From an uncultured Draconibacterium sp. (GTDB taxonomy: Bacteria; Bacteroidota; Bacteroidia; Bacteroidales; Prolixibacteraceae), in NCBI RefSeq assembly GCF_963675585.1, contig NZ_OY776414.1:3079001-3143000 (forward strand): DNA of 64,000 nucleotides. The letters run 5' to 3'. Shown in pieces: positions 25,094 to 34,202 of this stretch. How positions within the stretch are numbered: the first letter of the stretch is position 1; every line of letters begins with the position of its first letter. A program made the translations under genes and the position numbers. The notes below the pieces were generated by a model, which was not told the DNA's origin, did no database searches, and worked only from the letters and a program-made list of their open reading frames with translations.

Positions 25094-25386
25094 AAATTGC
25101 GCACACTTTATTCACTATTATACTACAATCTATTTAAATTGATTTATGGTGGCACATACGAACTTGCCATATGTTCAGTCAAAAAATGTTCGGATTTTTC
25201 CAATTCAGCAAGAACTTTTCAAACATACAATACTATAATTCGAATGCATTGTATCTATGTTGATTAAAATACGTAGTACTTGAATGTATTTACCAAGGGC
25301 AATAAAAAAAAATTATAATTTTGCCCACGCTAAATAAAAAAATACCCAACTTATTACGGGGAAATTTATAACTTAAAAATTACTTT

Positions 25387-26931
25387 ATGTCACTAAGAAG
25401 TAACGTACTTGACCTTCGAAAAAGGAAGAAAGAAGTACAAAAAGGTGGTGGAGATAAAGCCATTGAGAAACAAGCGAAGATGGGAAAACTCACCGCTCGG
25501 GAACGTATTTTGGCTTTGTTAGATAAGAATTCTTTTCACGAATATGATTTATTTGTATCGCACGCCGCAAAAGATTTTGGCATGGAAGGCAAAACCCTAC
25601 ATGGCGATGGTGTGATTATAGGTACAGGAACAATTTACAACAAACCTGTTTGTATTTTTGCACAAGACTTTACCGTAGCAGGTGGATCTTTGGGTTTGAT
25701 GCACGCCCGTAAAATCACCAAAATTATGGACCATGCATTAAAAATGCGTGTTCCTCTAATTGGTATTAACGATTCAGGTGGTGCTCGTATTCAGGAGGGT
25801 GTAAACTCGCTTGCCGGTTATGGCGAAATTTTCTTCCGTAACACGTTGGCATCCGGAGTTATTCCTCAAATTTCAGTAATTCTTGGCCCATGTGCCGGTG
25901 GTGCTGTTTATTCTCCGGCATTAACCGACTTTGTTTTTGTGGTTGAAAACATCTCAAAAATGTTTATTACAGGACCTTCTGTAATTAAATCGGTTCTAGG
26001 TGAAGAAATTTCGATGGAAGAACTGGGTGGTGCAAAAGTGCACTCAGAAATTACAGGAAATGCACATTTCTATGCTTTAACAGAAATGGAATGTTTCGAA
26101 CAAATTAAAAGTTTGATTAGCTATATTCCACGTAACAACTCGAAAAAAGCTTTGGCTCACAAACCCAAAGCGCCTTTAAAAGGTAAAAAAGTTGAAGATA
26201 TTGTACCAGTAGATCCAAGAATTCCGTACGATATGCGTGATATTCTGAAAAGTATTACCGATGGTTCAGAATTTTTGGAAGTAATGGAAGATTTTGCACC
26301 AAACATTATCATCGGATTTGGTAGAATGGAAGGCGAAACTGTAGGTTTTGTTGCCAACCAACCAATGGTACTTGCAGGTGTACTTGATTGCGACAGCTCT
26401 GATAAAGCAGCCCGTTTTATTCGTTACTGCGACGCATTTAATATTCCGATTGTAACCATGGAAGACCTTCCGGGATACTTACCCGGAGCCGATCAGGAAC
26501 ATGCCGGAGTTATTCGTCACGGAGCAAAAATATTGTATGCTTATAGTGAGGCAACAGTGCCGAAAATTACGGTTATTTTAAGAAAAGCATACGGCGGTGG
26601 TTACATTGCAATGAACTCGCGTCACCTGCGTGCCGATTTTGTTTTTGCATGGCCAACAGCTGAAATTGCAGTTATGGGACCTGAAGGTGCTGCCAATATC
26701 GTTTTCCGTAAAGAAATTGCAGAGGCGGAAAATCCGGAAGAAATGCGTCAGCAAAAAATCCAGGAATACAAAGAGAAATTTGCAAACCCATATGTTGCAG
26801 CTGCACAAGGATACATTGACGAGGTAATTGAGCCTAGTGAAACGCGTGCAAGAATTCTACATGCCTTGCAGGTTTCGGAAAACAAAAGTGTATTCCTACC
26901 AAATAAAAAACACGGAATTCCACCGTTTTAA
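25387..26931 (+). CDS. Acyl-CoA carboxylase carboxyltransferase / methylmalonyl-CoA decarboxylase alpha
   Basis: A 514-residue biotin-dependent carboxyltransferase of the PccB/MmdA class. Motifs: GKLTARERILALLDKNSFHE, VAGGSLGLMHARKITKIMD, GINDSGGARIQEGVNSLAGY, LGPCAGGAVYSPALTDF (oxyanion and acyl-CoA site), and in the second half MEDLPGYLPGADQEHAGVIR and RKAYGGGYIAMNSRHLRAD. It transfers a carboxyl group between carboxybiotin and propionyl-CoA-like acyl-CoA. It precedes a biotin carrier gene by 16 bases, but no biotin carboxylase or membrane decarboxylase beta subunit is nearby, so the direction (carboxylation or Na+-coupled decarboxylation) is open. Confidence 0.9.
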   Translation: MSLRSNVLDLRKRKKEVQKGGGDKAIEKQAKMGKLTARERILALLDKNSFHEYDLFVSHAAKDFGMEGKTLHGDGVIIGTGTIYNKPVCIFAQDFTVAGGSLGLMHARKITKIMDHALKMRVPLIGINDSGGARIQEGVNSLAGYGEIFFRNTLASGVIPQISVILGPCAGGAVYSPALTDFVFVVENISKMFITGPSVIKSVLGEEISMEELGGAKVHSEITGNAHFYALTEMECFEQIKSLISYIPRNNSKKALAHKPKAPLKGKKVEDIVPVDPRIPYDMRDILKSITDGSEFLEVMEDFAPNIIIGFGRMEGETVGFVANQPMVLAGVLDCDSSDKAARFIRYCDAFNIPIVTMEDLPGYLPGADQEHAGVIRHGAKILYAYSEATVPKITVILRKAYGGGYIAMNSRHLRADFVFAWPTAEIAVMGPEGAANIVFRKEIAEAENPEEMRQQKIQEYKEKFANPYVAAAQGYIDEVIEPSETRARILHALQVSENKSVFLPNKKHGIPPF

Positions 26932-26947
26932 TCGTAAAACAGGCAAC

Positions 26948-27274
26948 ATGGCAGAAGAAAAAGAGTTAAAAAATCTGATTATTCAGGGAGCTGTTTACAA
27001 AACTACTTTTACCAAGAAGTTTGAAAACAGAGTGAACTACGAAGCTCCCAACGAGAATATGTTGTATTCTTTTATTCCGGGTACTATTATTGACATTTAT
27101 GTTAAAACCCGCCAAAAAGTAAAAGAAGGTGAAACATTGTTGTTGCTCGAGGCAATGAAAATGCAAAACCAGGTTCGTATGCCTTTCGATGGTGAAATTG
27201 TAAAGATTCATGTAAAGAAAGACGAAGTGATTCCAAATCGACATTTGATGATTGAAATTAAAAGATCGAAATAA
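26948..27274 (+). CDS. Biotin carboxyl carrier protein
   Basis: A 108-residue single-domain biotinyl carrier. The ATG at 26948 is chosen because the open frame upstream overlaps the end of the carboxyltransferase gene. The C-terminal 70 residues form the barrel with LLLLEAMKMQNQVRMPFDGE, where the Lys of EAMKM is biotinylated; the N-terminal 35 residues have no obvious domain. It pairs with the upstream carboxyltransferase, 16 bases away, as the mobile biotin arm. A strong terminator follows at 27298, so the operon has only these two genes. Confidence 0.93.
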   Translation: MAEEKELKNLIIQGAVYKTTFTKKFENRVNYEAPNENMLYSFIPGTIIDIYVKTRQKVKEGETLLLLEAMKMQNQVRMPFDGEIVKIHVKKDEVIPNRHLMIEIKRSK

Positions 27275-27297
27275 ACAGGAAGTTACAGATAGATATA

Positions 27298-27330
27298 AAC
27301 CGTGCAAATAAAATTGCACGGTTTTTTTAT
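27298..27330 (+). terminator. Rho-independent terminator after the biotin carrier gene
   Basis: A 10-bp perfect stem AACCGTGCAA/TTGCACGGTT with a 6-base loop, followed by a T-run. Confidence 0.85.
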
Positions 27331-27407
27331 GTTCATAGCACAAAAAAGAGGCTACCGATATGGCAACCTCTTAAAAAAATCAAATAAAACTAATCGCGTT
27401 TTCAAAC

Positions 27408-27797
27408 TTACATCTTCCAGATATTTTCGTTGACCATCCAGCTTTCGATAGATAAGTCTTGTTCTGTTTCTGAATACGCTACCCAGTTGTTCACCAACCA
27501 GATATTCTCATCGATCATCCAATTCTCCACATTGAGATTTGATGACTGAACGTCCCAAACATATGAGTTGGTCATCCAGTTTTCTACATTTAAAGTGGCT
27601 TCCTGCGCAGCTGTGTATTCAACATCTGTAGTACTCCAGATGGATTCATCCATCATCCAGTTTTCCAGATTCATTGAAGTTTCCTGAGTGTTTTCATGGC
27701 TTGAGGCAATCACTTTATGTTCTGTCGCATTCACGTTTCCTGCAATTACAATTGCAAAAAATAATGCTGCTGCTAATTTACTGATTCTTGTTTTCAT
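27408..27797 (-). CDS. Small secreted protein with four ENWM-type repeats
   Basis: A 129-residue protein starting at 27795-27797 (an upstream ATG adds 17 residues with no role). The signal peptide is MKTRISKLAAALFFAIVIAG, cut near VNA. The mature part contains four copies of a 13-residue motif: MNLENWMMDESIW (42-54), LNVENWMTNSYVW (69-81), LNVENWMIDENIW (88-100) and LSIESWMVNENIW (115-127), giving the consensus L-N-[VL]-E-N-W-M-x-[DN]-E-x-[IV]-W. Spacings are 27, 19 and 27 residues. It has no cysteines, lipobox or sorting tail, and is acidic. I do not recognise a named family; the motif may bind a ligand or assemble as a repeat. It is monocistronic, between the carboxylase terminator and ispE. 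Confidence 0.75.
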   Translation of the reverse strand: MKTRISKLAAALFFAIVIAGNVNATEHKVIASSHENTQETSMNLENWMMDESIWSTTDVEYTAAQEATLNVENWMTNSYVWDVQSSNLNVENWMIDENIWLVNNWVAYSETEQDLSIESWMVNENIWKM

Positions 27798-27974
27798 GTT
27801 TTCTTGTTTAACTGTTTCTAAATAATTGTTTGTCATCTGCCTGCCCAATGCAGGACTTTTGTTTTCTTGTTTTCACTATAATAGACTGTTATCGTGTACA
27901 AAGGTTACACGACATTTTGTTAAAAAGAATAAAAAAGTTGTTAATGAAATCTTAAGGTCGGTAAACGACCAGAA

Positions 27975-28778
27975 TTAGCGGTAAATAAAAATACCTTTAG
28001 GTAGGTATTTGTCGGTATTTGTCGGTAAATGGCGAAAAATACCAAACACTGCCGATCCACTTCCAGACATGGAAGCATAAATTGCCCCCATTTCGTAAAG
28101 TTGATTTTTGAGCTTTTCAATTTCCGGACAGCGCGGAAAAACAGAGTTTTCGAAGTCATTCTTTACAATATCCTTCCACTCTTCAACCGGCAAGCTTTCA
28201 ATCTCTTTTAAATTGAATTTGGGAGGTGCAGGTACAATATTTCGATAAGCTTCAGGTGTACTTACTGAACAATTCGGTTTAACAATCATTATTTCGAAGG
28301 CCGACAAATCGAGTTTAATTGGTTCGAACTTATCACCAATACCGCTTGCAAAAGTTGGTTTATTCTGAATAAAAAACGGACAGTCGGCCCCTAATTGTGC
28401 TGCATAACTTTCAAGTTTCTCTGCAGATATGCTAAGCTCAAAATATTCATTCAACATTTTTAACGAAAATGCAGCATCTGCCGAACCTCCCCCCAAACCT
28501 GCGCCAAACGGGATAACTTTATGCAAATGAAGCTTAACCGGAGGTAAATCGAAATCCTTTTGAAGAAGTTTGTAGGCTTTAAAAACGAGATTATTTTCGG
28601 CTTCACCATCAATCTGAATTCCTGATGATGAAAAATCGGTTTTTTCTGATGGAATAATTTCCAATGCATCGGCTAGTTTTACCGGGTAAAATATAGTTTC
28701 AAGCTTGTGGTATCCATCCTTACGTTTTGAAACCACATTCAAACCAATATTTATTTTCGCATTCGGAAATGATATCAT
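27975..28778 (-). CDS. ispE: 4-diphosphocytidyl-2-C-methyl-D-erythritol kinase
   Basis: A 267-residue GHMP kinase of the MEP isoprenoid pathway, phosphorylating the 2-OH of CDP-ME. Motifs: FPNAKINIGLNVVSKRKDGY and HKLETIFYPV at the N-terminus, the ATP loop VIPFGAGLGGGSADAAF, and the C-terminal MSGSGSAVFGIF. Length is slightly shorter than E. coli IspE. It follows gcvP on the same strand after a terminator, so it is probably transcribed alone. Its 3' end has two 10-base repeats (TATTTGTCGG) that encode ordinary C-terminal residues. Confidence 0.95.
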   Translation of the reverse strand: MISFPNAKINIGLNVVSKRKDGYHKLETIFYPVKLADALEIIPSEKTDFSSSGIQIDGEAENNLVFKAYKLLQKDFDLPPVKLHLHKVIPFGAGLGGGSADAAFSLKMLNEYFELSISAEKLESYAAQLGADCPFFIQNKPTFASGIGDKFEPIKLDLSAFEIMIVKPNCSVSTPEAYRNIVPAPPKFNLKEIESLPVEEWKDIVKNDFENSVFPRCPEIEKLKNQLYEMGAIYASMSGSGSAVFGIFRHLPTNTDKYLPKGIFIYR

Positions 28779-28790
28779 GGAGCAAAAATA

Positions 28791-28821
28791 AAAAAGCCAT
28801 CCGAGATCCGAATGGCTTTTT
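28791..28821 (-). terminator. Terminator after gcvP
   Basis: A 10-bp stem AAAAAGCCAT/ATGGCTTTTT with an 11-base loop, 9 bases past the gcvP stop on the minus strand and followed by TTTTTATTTTT. It also sits just upstream of ispE. Confidence 0.8.
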
Positions 28822-28829
28822 AAATATTC

Positions 28830-31703
28830 TTATGAAAAATGATCGTATTCTTCGGGCGATCCACAAGTACAAATCAGGTTTCGGTCGCCCCAGGCATTAT
28901 CTACCCGTCCAACCGGCACCCAGTATTTGTTGTCGCGAACCCAATCTAAAGGATAGGCGGCTTTCTCGCGTCCATAACCATGTTCCCAAATGTCAGCACA
29001 AACCGTTTGCGCAGTGTGAGGAGCATTCTTAAGCACATTGTCATCTTTGTCCACAGCTCCACTCTCCACTTCCTTAACTTCTTCGAATATCGAATTAAGC
29101 GCGCTTATAAAACGATCCAACTCCCCTTTCGATTCACTTTCGGTAGGTTCAATCATTAAAGTTCCATGTACCGGAAATGAAAGAGTTGGCGCATGAAAAC
29201 CGTAATCCATTAAACGCTTGGCGATATCTTCTTCGGTAATTCCTGCCGTTGCTTTCAGATGGCGGCACTCTAATATAAGTTCGTGTGCTACCCGACCGTT
29301 TTCACCGGTATACAAAATTCCGTAATTATCTTTTAAAGCTGTTGCAATGTAGTTCGCATTAAGTATGGCCACTTTTGTTGCCTCTGTTAAACCTTCGGCA
29401 CCCATCATTTTTATGTAACCATAAGTAATTGTAAGAACGGAAGCGCTTCCCCATGGAGCACCCGAAACAGCTGTAATACCTACGTGCCCGTTATTCATTA
29501 TTGGATGCGACGGTAAGAAATCGACCAAATGGCTTGCAACACCAATCGGGCCAACTCCGGGACCACCACCACCATGAGGGATAGCAAAAGTTTTGTGCAA
29601 GTTCAAATGACAAACATCGGCACCAATCATTCGTGGATTGGTTAATCCAACCTGTGCATTCATGTTTGCACCGTCCATATATACTTGTCCTCCGTTGTCA
29701 TGAATCACTTCACACATTTCAATAATCGACGATTCGAATACTCCGTGCGTTGATGGATAAGTTACCATAAACGATGACAAATTAGCTTTATGCAATTCTG
29801 CTTTTGAACGCAAATCATCCATGTCCACATTTCCCCGTTCGTCGCAGGCCACTACCACTACTTTCATTCCGGCCATTACTGCACTGGCCGGGTTTGTTCC
29901 GTGTGCCGATGAAGGAATTAGAACAATATCGCGTTGTTCGTCGCCTCGACTTTTGTGGTATTCATGAATCACCATTAATCCGGCATATTCGCCCGCAGCA
30001 CCAGAATTTGGCATTAAACTTACATCGGCCATACCTGTAATTTCAGATAAATCGCGACGTAATTCCTCCATCATTTCATGGTAACCACGTGCCTGATTTT
30101 TAGGAATAAACGGATGCAAACCGGTAAATTCAATCCAGCTAAGCGGAAGCATTTCGGTAGCAGCATTTAACTTCATTGTGCACGATCCCAGAGAAATCAT
30201 TGACTGAGTGAGCGAAATATCTTTTTTGGCCAGATTTTTTATGTATCGTAACATTTCAGTTTCCGAACGGTATTTATTAAATACTTCTTCGGTCATAAAT
30301 TCCGATGTACGCCTAAACTGTTCCGCAACGGTATAACCTTCAGGATATTCCTGTGCCACCTGCCATTTTTTATTGGCAGCTTTTGCAAAAACTTCAATTA
30401 TCCAGCCAATGTCTTCAGGGTTGGTTGTTTCATCAATACTAATACCCACATCTCCGTTTTCGAAGTAGCGGAAATTCATTTCCAACTCAAGCGACAACCA
30501 CTCAATGTCTTCACGCATCACATGTTTTGGCAAAGCAAAACGGATGGTATCGAAAAACGTTTTATTTACCTGAGTATAACCCAGTTTTTCGATTTCGATG
30601 GTTAAAAATGCAGCAATGTTGTGTACACGTTCAGCAATTGATTTTATACCTTCCGGACCATGATATACACCAAAGAAACCTGCCATAATTGCCAATAAAG
30701 CCTGGGCTGTACAAATATTTGATGTTGCTTTTTCGCGTTTAATGTGTTGCTCGCGGGTTTGCAAAGCCATACGTAAAGCACGGTTGCCGTGTTTATCTTT
30801 TGTTATACCGATAATCCGCCCCGGCATATTTCGTTTGTATGCTTCTTTTGCGGTGAAGAATGCAGCGTGCGGTCCACCATAACCCATTGGCACACCAAAA
30901 CGTTGCGAGTTACCAAAAACAATATCGGCACCCCACTCTCCCGGAGGAGTTAAAATGGCCAACGAAAGTAAATCGGCTGCCACCGCTACTTTAATGTCTT
31001 TTTCGTGTGCTTTTTCAACCAAAGCCGAATAATCTGTTATTTCACCATCGGAGTTTGGATATTGTACGATAACTCCAAATACACTGTCGTCAAATTGGAA
31101 ACTATCTTTTGCCAAAATTTTCAATTCAAATCCTAATGGGAGAGCCCGGGTTTTTAAAACATCGTGAGTTTGTGGCCACATTTTATCGTCGACCAAAACT
31201 GTATTCACACCGTCTTTTACCATTTTTCGTGAACGAAGATTGGCCATCATTACCATGGCTTCGGCTGCTGCGGTCGATTCGTCGAGCAAAGAAGCATTGG
31301 CGATATCCATTCCGGTTAAACCGCAAATCATGGTCTGGAAGTTTAATAATGCTTCCAAACGCCCCTGCGAAATCTCTGCCTGATAAGGTGTATACGAAGT
31401 GTACCACACCGGATTTTCCAATACATTACGTAAAATTACTGCAGGAGTAATCGTATCGTAATACCCCATTCCGATGTAGGTGTTATATACCTTGTTTTTC
31501 GATGCCAGATCCAAAATTCTTCTGAAGTACTTTCGTTCCGATAAACCTTCATTTAATTTCAAAGGTTGCTGTAAACGGATGTTTGATGGAACAGTTTGTT
31601 CCAGTAATTCTTCCATTGAAGAAACACCTACTGCGTCAAGCATTTCTGCTATCTCGTTGTTACGCGGGCCAATGTGGCGGGTTACAAATCTATCCTGAGA
31701 CAT
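28830..31703 (-). CDS. gcvP: Glycine dehydrogenase (decarboxylating), P-protein
   Basis: A 957-residue full-length PLP enzyme of the glycine cleavage system, made of two fused homologous halves as in the homodimeric form. N-terminal marker: FVTRHIGPRNNEIAEMLDAV; the region EISQGRLEALLNFQTMICGL follows. In the C-terminal half, HLNLHKTFAIPHGGGGPGVG holds the PLP Lys. It releases CO2 and passes the aminomethyl group to lipoylated GcvH. The partners gcvH and gcvT are not in the window. It probably stands alone: 83 bases separate it from the MBL gene upstream, and a terminator lies 9 bases downstream. Confidence 0.97.
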   Translation of the reverse strand: MSQDRFVTRHIGPRNNEIAEMLDAVGVSSMEELLEQTVPSNIRLQQPLKLNEGLSERKYFRRILDLASKNKVYNTYIGMGYYDTITPAVILRNVLENPVWYTSYTPYQAEISQGRLEALLNFQTMICGLTGMDIANASLLDESTAAAEAMVMMANLRSRKMVKDGVNTVLVDDKMWPQTHDVLKTRALPLGFELKILAKDSFQFDDSVFGVIVQYPNSDGEITDYSALVEKAHEKDIKVAVAADLLSLAILTPPGEWGADIVFGNSQRFGVPMGYGGPHAAFFTAKEAYKRNMPGRIIGITKDKHGNRALRMALQTREQHIKREKATSNICTAQALLAIMAGFFGVYHGPEGIKSIAERVHNIAAFLTIEIEKLGYTQVNKTFFDTIRFALPKHVMREDIEWLSLELEMNFRYFENGDVGISIDETTNPEDIGWIIEVFAKAANKKWQVAQEYPEGYTVAEQFRRTSEFMTEEVFNKYRSETEMLRYIKNLAKKDISLTQSMISLGSCTMKLNAATEMLPLSWIEFTGLHPFIPKNQARGYHEMMEELRRDLSEITGMADVSLMPNSGAAGEYAGLMVIHEYHKSRGDEQRDIVLIPSSAHGTNPASAVMAGMKVVVVACDERGNVDMDDLRSKAELHKANLSSFMVTYPSTHGVFESSIIEMCEVIHDNGGQVYMDGANMNAQVGLTNPRMIGADVCHLNLHKTFAIPHGGGGPGVGPIGVASHLVDFLPSHPIMNNGHVGITAVSGAPWGSASVLTITYGYIKMMGAEGLTEATKVAILNANYIATALKDNYGILYTGENGRVAHELILECRHLKATAGITEEDIAKRLMDYGFHAPTLSFPVHGTLMIEPTESESKGELDRFISALNSIFEEVKEVESGAVDKDDNVLKNAPHTAQTVCADIWEHGYGREKAAYPLDWVRDNKYWVPVGRVDNAWGDRNLICTCGSPEEYDHFS

Positions 31704-31786
31704 TTGTTGTAATTATTTTAGTGTAAATTTTCTGCAATTATATGAACTGTGATTGAATCAAAAAATGATTTTAAACCAGTTTACTT

Positions 31787-32425
31787 TCAGGTTAGGAAAG
31801 GATTGGTGCTTTTTTCGAATCCTATGGTTGTTTCCGGACCATGACCACAGTAAACTTTCGTATTATCAGGCAATTTAAACAGTTTTGTTTTTATATTCGA
31901 AATTAAATCGTTGTGATTTCCGCGTGGCAAATCTGTTCGTCCAATACTACCGTAAAAAAGAACATCGCCGGCAATTAGTACTCCGGCTTCCCGGTTGTAA
32001 AAAACCACATGCCCCGGTGTATGTCCCGGAATGTGCAACACTTCCAGGGTTGTATTCCCAAATTTTATTGTGTCATTTTCGCTTAAAAATGCATCGATTG
32101 GACGAACGGGTTCAACTTCAAATCCAAAACGATTTGCCTGCTCTTGTGCAGCTTCAATCCAAAATGCATCGTCGGCATGGGCATGCAAAGGAATACCATA
32201 TTCATCACGAATAAATTCCACTCCCATAATGTGATCGAAATGACAGTGTGTATTTGTAATCTTAACCGGAGTTAGCTTATTATCAGCAATATAACTCCGT
32301 ATTTCATCTTTCTCTTCATCGTAAAAAAATCCGGGATCGATAAATATACACTCGCCCGTTTCATCCGATATTACCAAACTATTCTCGCCCAATGGATTTA
32401 CTACAAACTTTTCTATTCTAATCAT
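31787..32425 (-). CDS. MBL-fold metallohydrolase (glyoxalase II-like)
   Basis: A 212-residue metallo-beta-lactamase-fold hydrolase. The metal site motifs are TNTHCHFDHIMG (HxHxDH), HIPGHTPGHVVFYN, LIAGDVLFYGSIGRTD and YCGHGPETTIGFE. The domain size and these signatures match the hydroxyacylglutathione hydrolase-like group found in many bacteria lacking glutathione, with an unsettled physiological thioester. It is cytoplasmic. It follows pcm with a 3-base gap, so the two are co-transcribed. Confidence 0.9.
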   Translation of the reverse strand: MIRIEKFVVNPLGENSLVISDETGECIFIDPGFFYDEEKDEIRSYIADNKLTPVKITNTHCHFDHIMGVEFIRDEYGIPLHAHADDAFWIEAAQEQANRFGFEVEPVRPIDAFLSENDTIKFGNTTLEVLHIPGHTPGHVVFYNREAGVLIAGDVLFYGSIGRTDLPRGNHNDLISNIKTKLFKLPDNTKVYCGHGPETTIGFEKSTNPFLT

Positions 32426-32428
32426 TTA

Positions 32429-33082
32429 CTAACTATTTACAGTACCTTTTAACATAGGAACAAAAACAAAGCCTCCATGTTTTTTCGAAGTGAAATCATT
32501 TTCAGCAACACGTGTAATTTCATACATTTCCTGACGCTGATTATCGCCAACAGGAATTACAAGGCTTCCTCCAATTTTTAGCTGAAGTTTAAGATCGGGT
32601 GGAACAATCGGCGCACCTGCAGTTACCAAAATTTTATCGAAAGGAGCTAAACCGGGCAATCCTTTATATCCATCGCCAAAAAAACAAGCGGGTTTGTACC
32701 CAATGGATGGCAAAAACTTTTGGACTTTTAAATACAATTCGCGCTGACGTTCAATGGTAAAAACCTTGGCTCCCATTTCCACCAACACGGCAGCCTGGTA
32801 ACCCGATCCGGTACCAACTTCAAGTACCTTATCGTTTTTTTGAATGTTTAATAATTGGGTTTGAAACGCCACTGTATAAGGTTGCGATATTGTTTGTCCG
32901 GCACCAATCGGGAACGCCTGATCTTTGTATGCAAAGTTTATAAAACTGCTTTCCATAAAAAGATGACGCGGCACATTGCCAATCGCACTCAACACTTGTT
33001 CGTTACGTATTCCTTTTATTTTAAGCCCGTCAACCAATCGTTTTCGCAAACCTTGATGGCGGGGAGTATCGTTATAAGTCAT
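32429..33082 (-). CDS. pcm: Protein-L-isoaspartate O-methyltransferase
   Basis: A 217-residue repair enzyme that methylates isoaspartyl residues in damaged proteins using SAM. Motifs: FMESSFINFAYKDQAFPIGA, then GQTISQPYTVAFQTQLL, the SAM loop LEVGTGSGYQAAVL, VFTIERQRELYLKVQ, ACFFGDGYKGLPGLAPFD and KILVTAGAP. Length and order fit the family. First gene of a pair with the MBL hydrolase. Confidence 0.95.
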   Translation of the reverse strand: MTYNDTPRHQGLRKRLVDGLKIKGIRNEQVLSAIGNVPRHLFMESSFINFAYKDQAFPIGAGQTISQPYTVAFQTQLLNIQKNDKVLEVGTGSGYQAAVLVEMGAKVFTIERQRELYLKVQKFLPSIGYKPACFFGDGYKGLPGLAPFDKILVTAGAPIVPPDLKLQLKIGGSLVIPVGDNQRQEMYEITRVAENDFTSKKHGGFVFVPMLKGTVNS

Positions 33083-33208
33083 TTGGTAAAATATAGCGCA
33101 AAATTAATGTAAATACACGTGCTTCAATCCTTATAATACCCATTGAATATTAACATTTAACGTTGATAAGTTAAAGAAAAGAAGAATACAACATCTGTTA
33201 GAGTGTTT

Positions 33209-33216
33209 TATATTTG
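33209..33216 (+). promoter_or_regulatory. -7 box for the Gfo/Idh-like gene
   Basis: TATATTTG matches TAnnTTTG; the ATG at 33244 is 27 bases further, giving a leader of about 22 bases. Confidence 0.5.
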
Positions 33217-33243
33217 TTCCCGAATCAATAAATTTTGCATAAT

Positions 33244-34107
33244 ATGCTGAATGTTGGATTAATAGGAAACACAGAAATTCTAGAGCCCTACGTAACAAAA
33301 ATTAAAAAAAATAGTGAAATTAATGTTATTGGGAAAGCATCCATCGGGAGAAGCGCCCAACTTAACAGTTTTCATTTTTCCATACCGGAATTTAATCGTG
33401 TTGAACTCATTGAAAGAGCAGATGTAATTTTAATGGACAATTCAACTCCGATGCCCTATAAATTTATGCGTGATATTGTTGTAAAATCGAAGCACATTTT
33501 TTGCACCGAGTATCCGGATTTAACCATTGAGGAGTGTTCCGAATTAAACAAGCTGATAAACGAATCGAGATCGGTGGTTCAGGTGAGAAATCCATATTAT
33601 TTTACACCGGCAATACAATGGATGAACAAAAACATCAGCACTCCGGCATTTATCGACTATTCGAACTTTGAAAGAGGTATTCTGAGCAATAATCCTTTGT
33701 ATCCAATGCTTTTGATGCTGCTGGGATCAACCGGAATTAGCCCCAAAAAAATAGGAGCGGTTACATTCCCGGGATACAATAATTCTACTTTTACCAATGT
33801 ACGTTTAGAATTTGGTGATGCTTCCGTTGTAAACCTTAATTATGGGACTTTGGAATCGCTCAAAAACTTTAAAGTGCGAATCTATTCCGACAACCAGTTT
33901 GCCACATTCAATTTTACTAAAGACAAATATTTGTGCGACAATAAAGAAATAAATGTAGAGGATTTACCCAAAACAGACGAATTGGATGTGTTTGTGGATT
34001 CAATACTCGGAAAAACAAAGAAAATTTCAACTCTTGAAGACTATTTGATTGCCATGCATGTGGCTCAAAAAATCACAAAAAAGATTGCACAGTTTTCTAC
34101 ACATTAA
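33244..34107 (+). CDS. Gfo/Idh/MocA-like oxidoreductase (atypical)
   Basis: A 287-residue protein with an N-terminal Rossmann-type beta-alpha-beta (MLNVGLIGNTEILEPYVTKI) in which the normal GxGxxG is degraded to GLIGNTE. A small alpha/beta domain follows with HIFCTEYPDLTIEECSELN, analogous to the K-P/E-P motif of Gfo/Idh enzymes, here with the Lys replaced (TEYP). C-terminal beta-sheet region: VRLEFGDASVVNLNYGTLE. NAD(P) use is doubtful because of the loop. It precedes, after 95 bases, a sugar-phosphate transferase of cell-surface polysaccharide synthesis, so a role in sugar modification or as a scaffold is possible. The ATG at 33244 is favoured over a TTG three codons earlier. Confidence 0.65.
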   Translation: MLNVGLIGNTEILEPYVTKIKKNSEINVIGKASIGRSAQLNSFHFSIPEFNRVELIERADVILMDNSTPMPYKFMRDIVVKSKHIFCTEYPDLTIEECSELNKLINESRSVVQVRNPYYFTPAIQWMNKNISTPAFIDYSNFERGILSNNPLYPMLLMLLGSTGISPKKIGAVTFPGYNNSTFTNVRLEFGDASVVNLNYGTLESLKNFKVRIYSDNQFATFNFTKDKYLCDNKEINVEDLPKTDELDVFVDSILGKTKKISTLEDYLIAMHVAQKITKKIAQFSTH

Positions 34108-34121
34108 TACCCATATTAATT

Positions 34122-34129
34122 TACTTTTG
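34122..34129 (+). promoter_or_regulatory. -7 box for the sugar-phosphate transferase gene
   Basis: TACTTTTG matches TAnnTTTG; the ATG at 34203 would leave a leader of about 68 bases, longer than the others in this window. Confidence 0.4.
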
Positions 34130-34202
34130 CGGCAATATTTTTTTTTAGTGGTCGTTTTAACAATGAATTGCATTGTTACATAAATCAGACTTAATCACTT
34201 CT

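Noticed and set aside
28001-28030. Tandem TATTTGTCGG as a regulatory repeat
   Set aside because: It encodes in-frame C-terminal residues of IspE and needs no other explanation.
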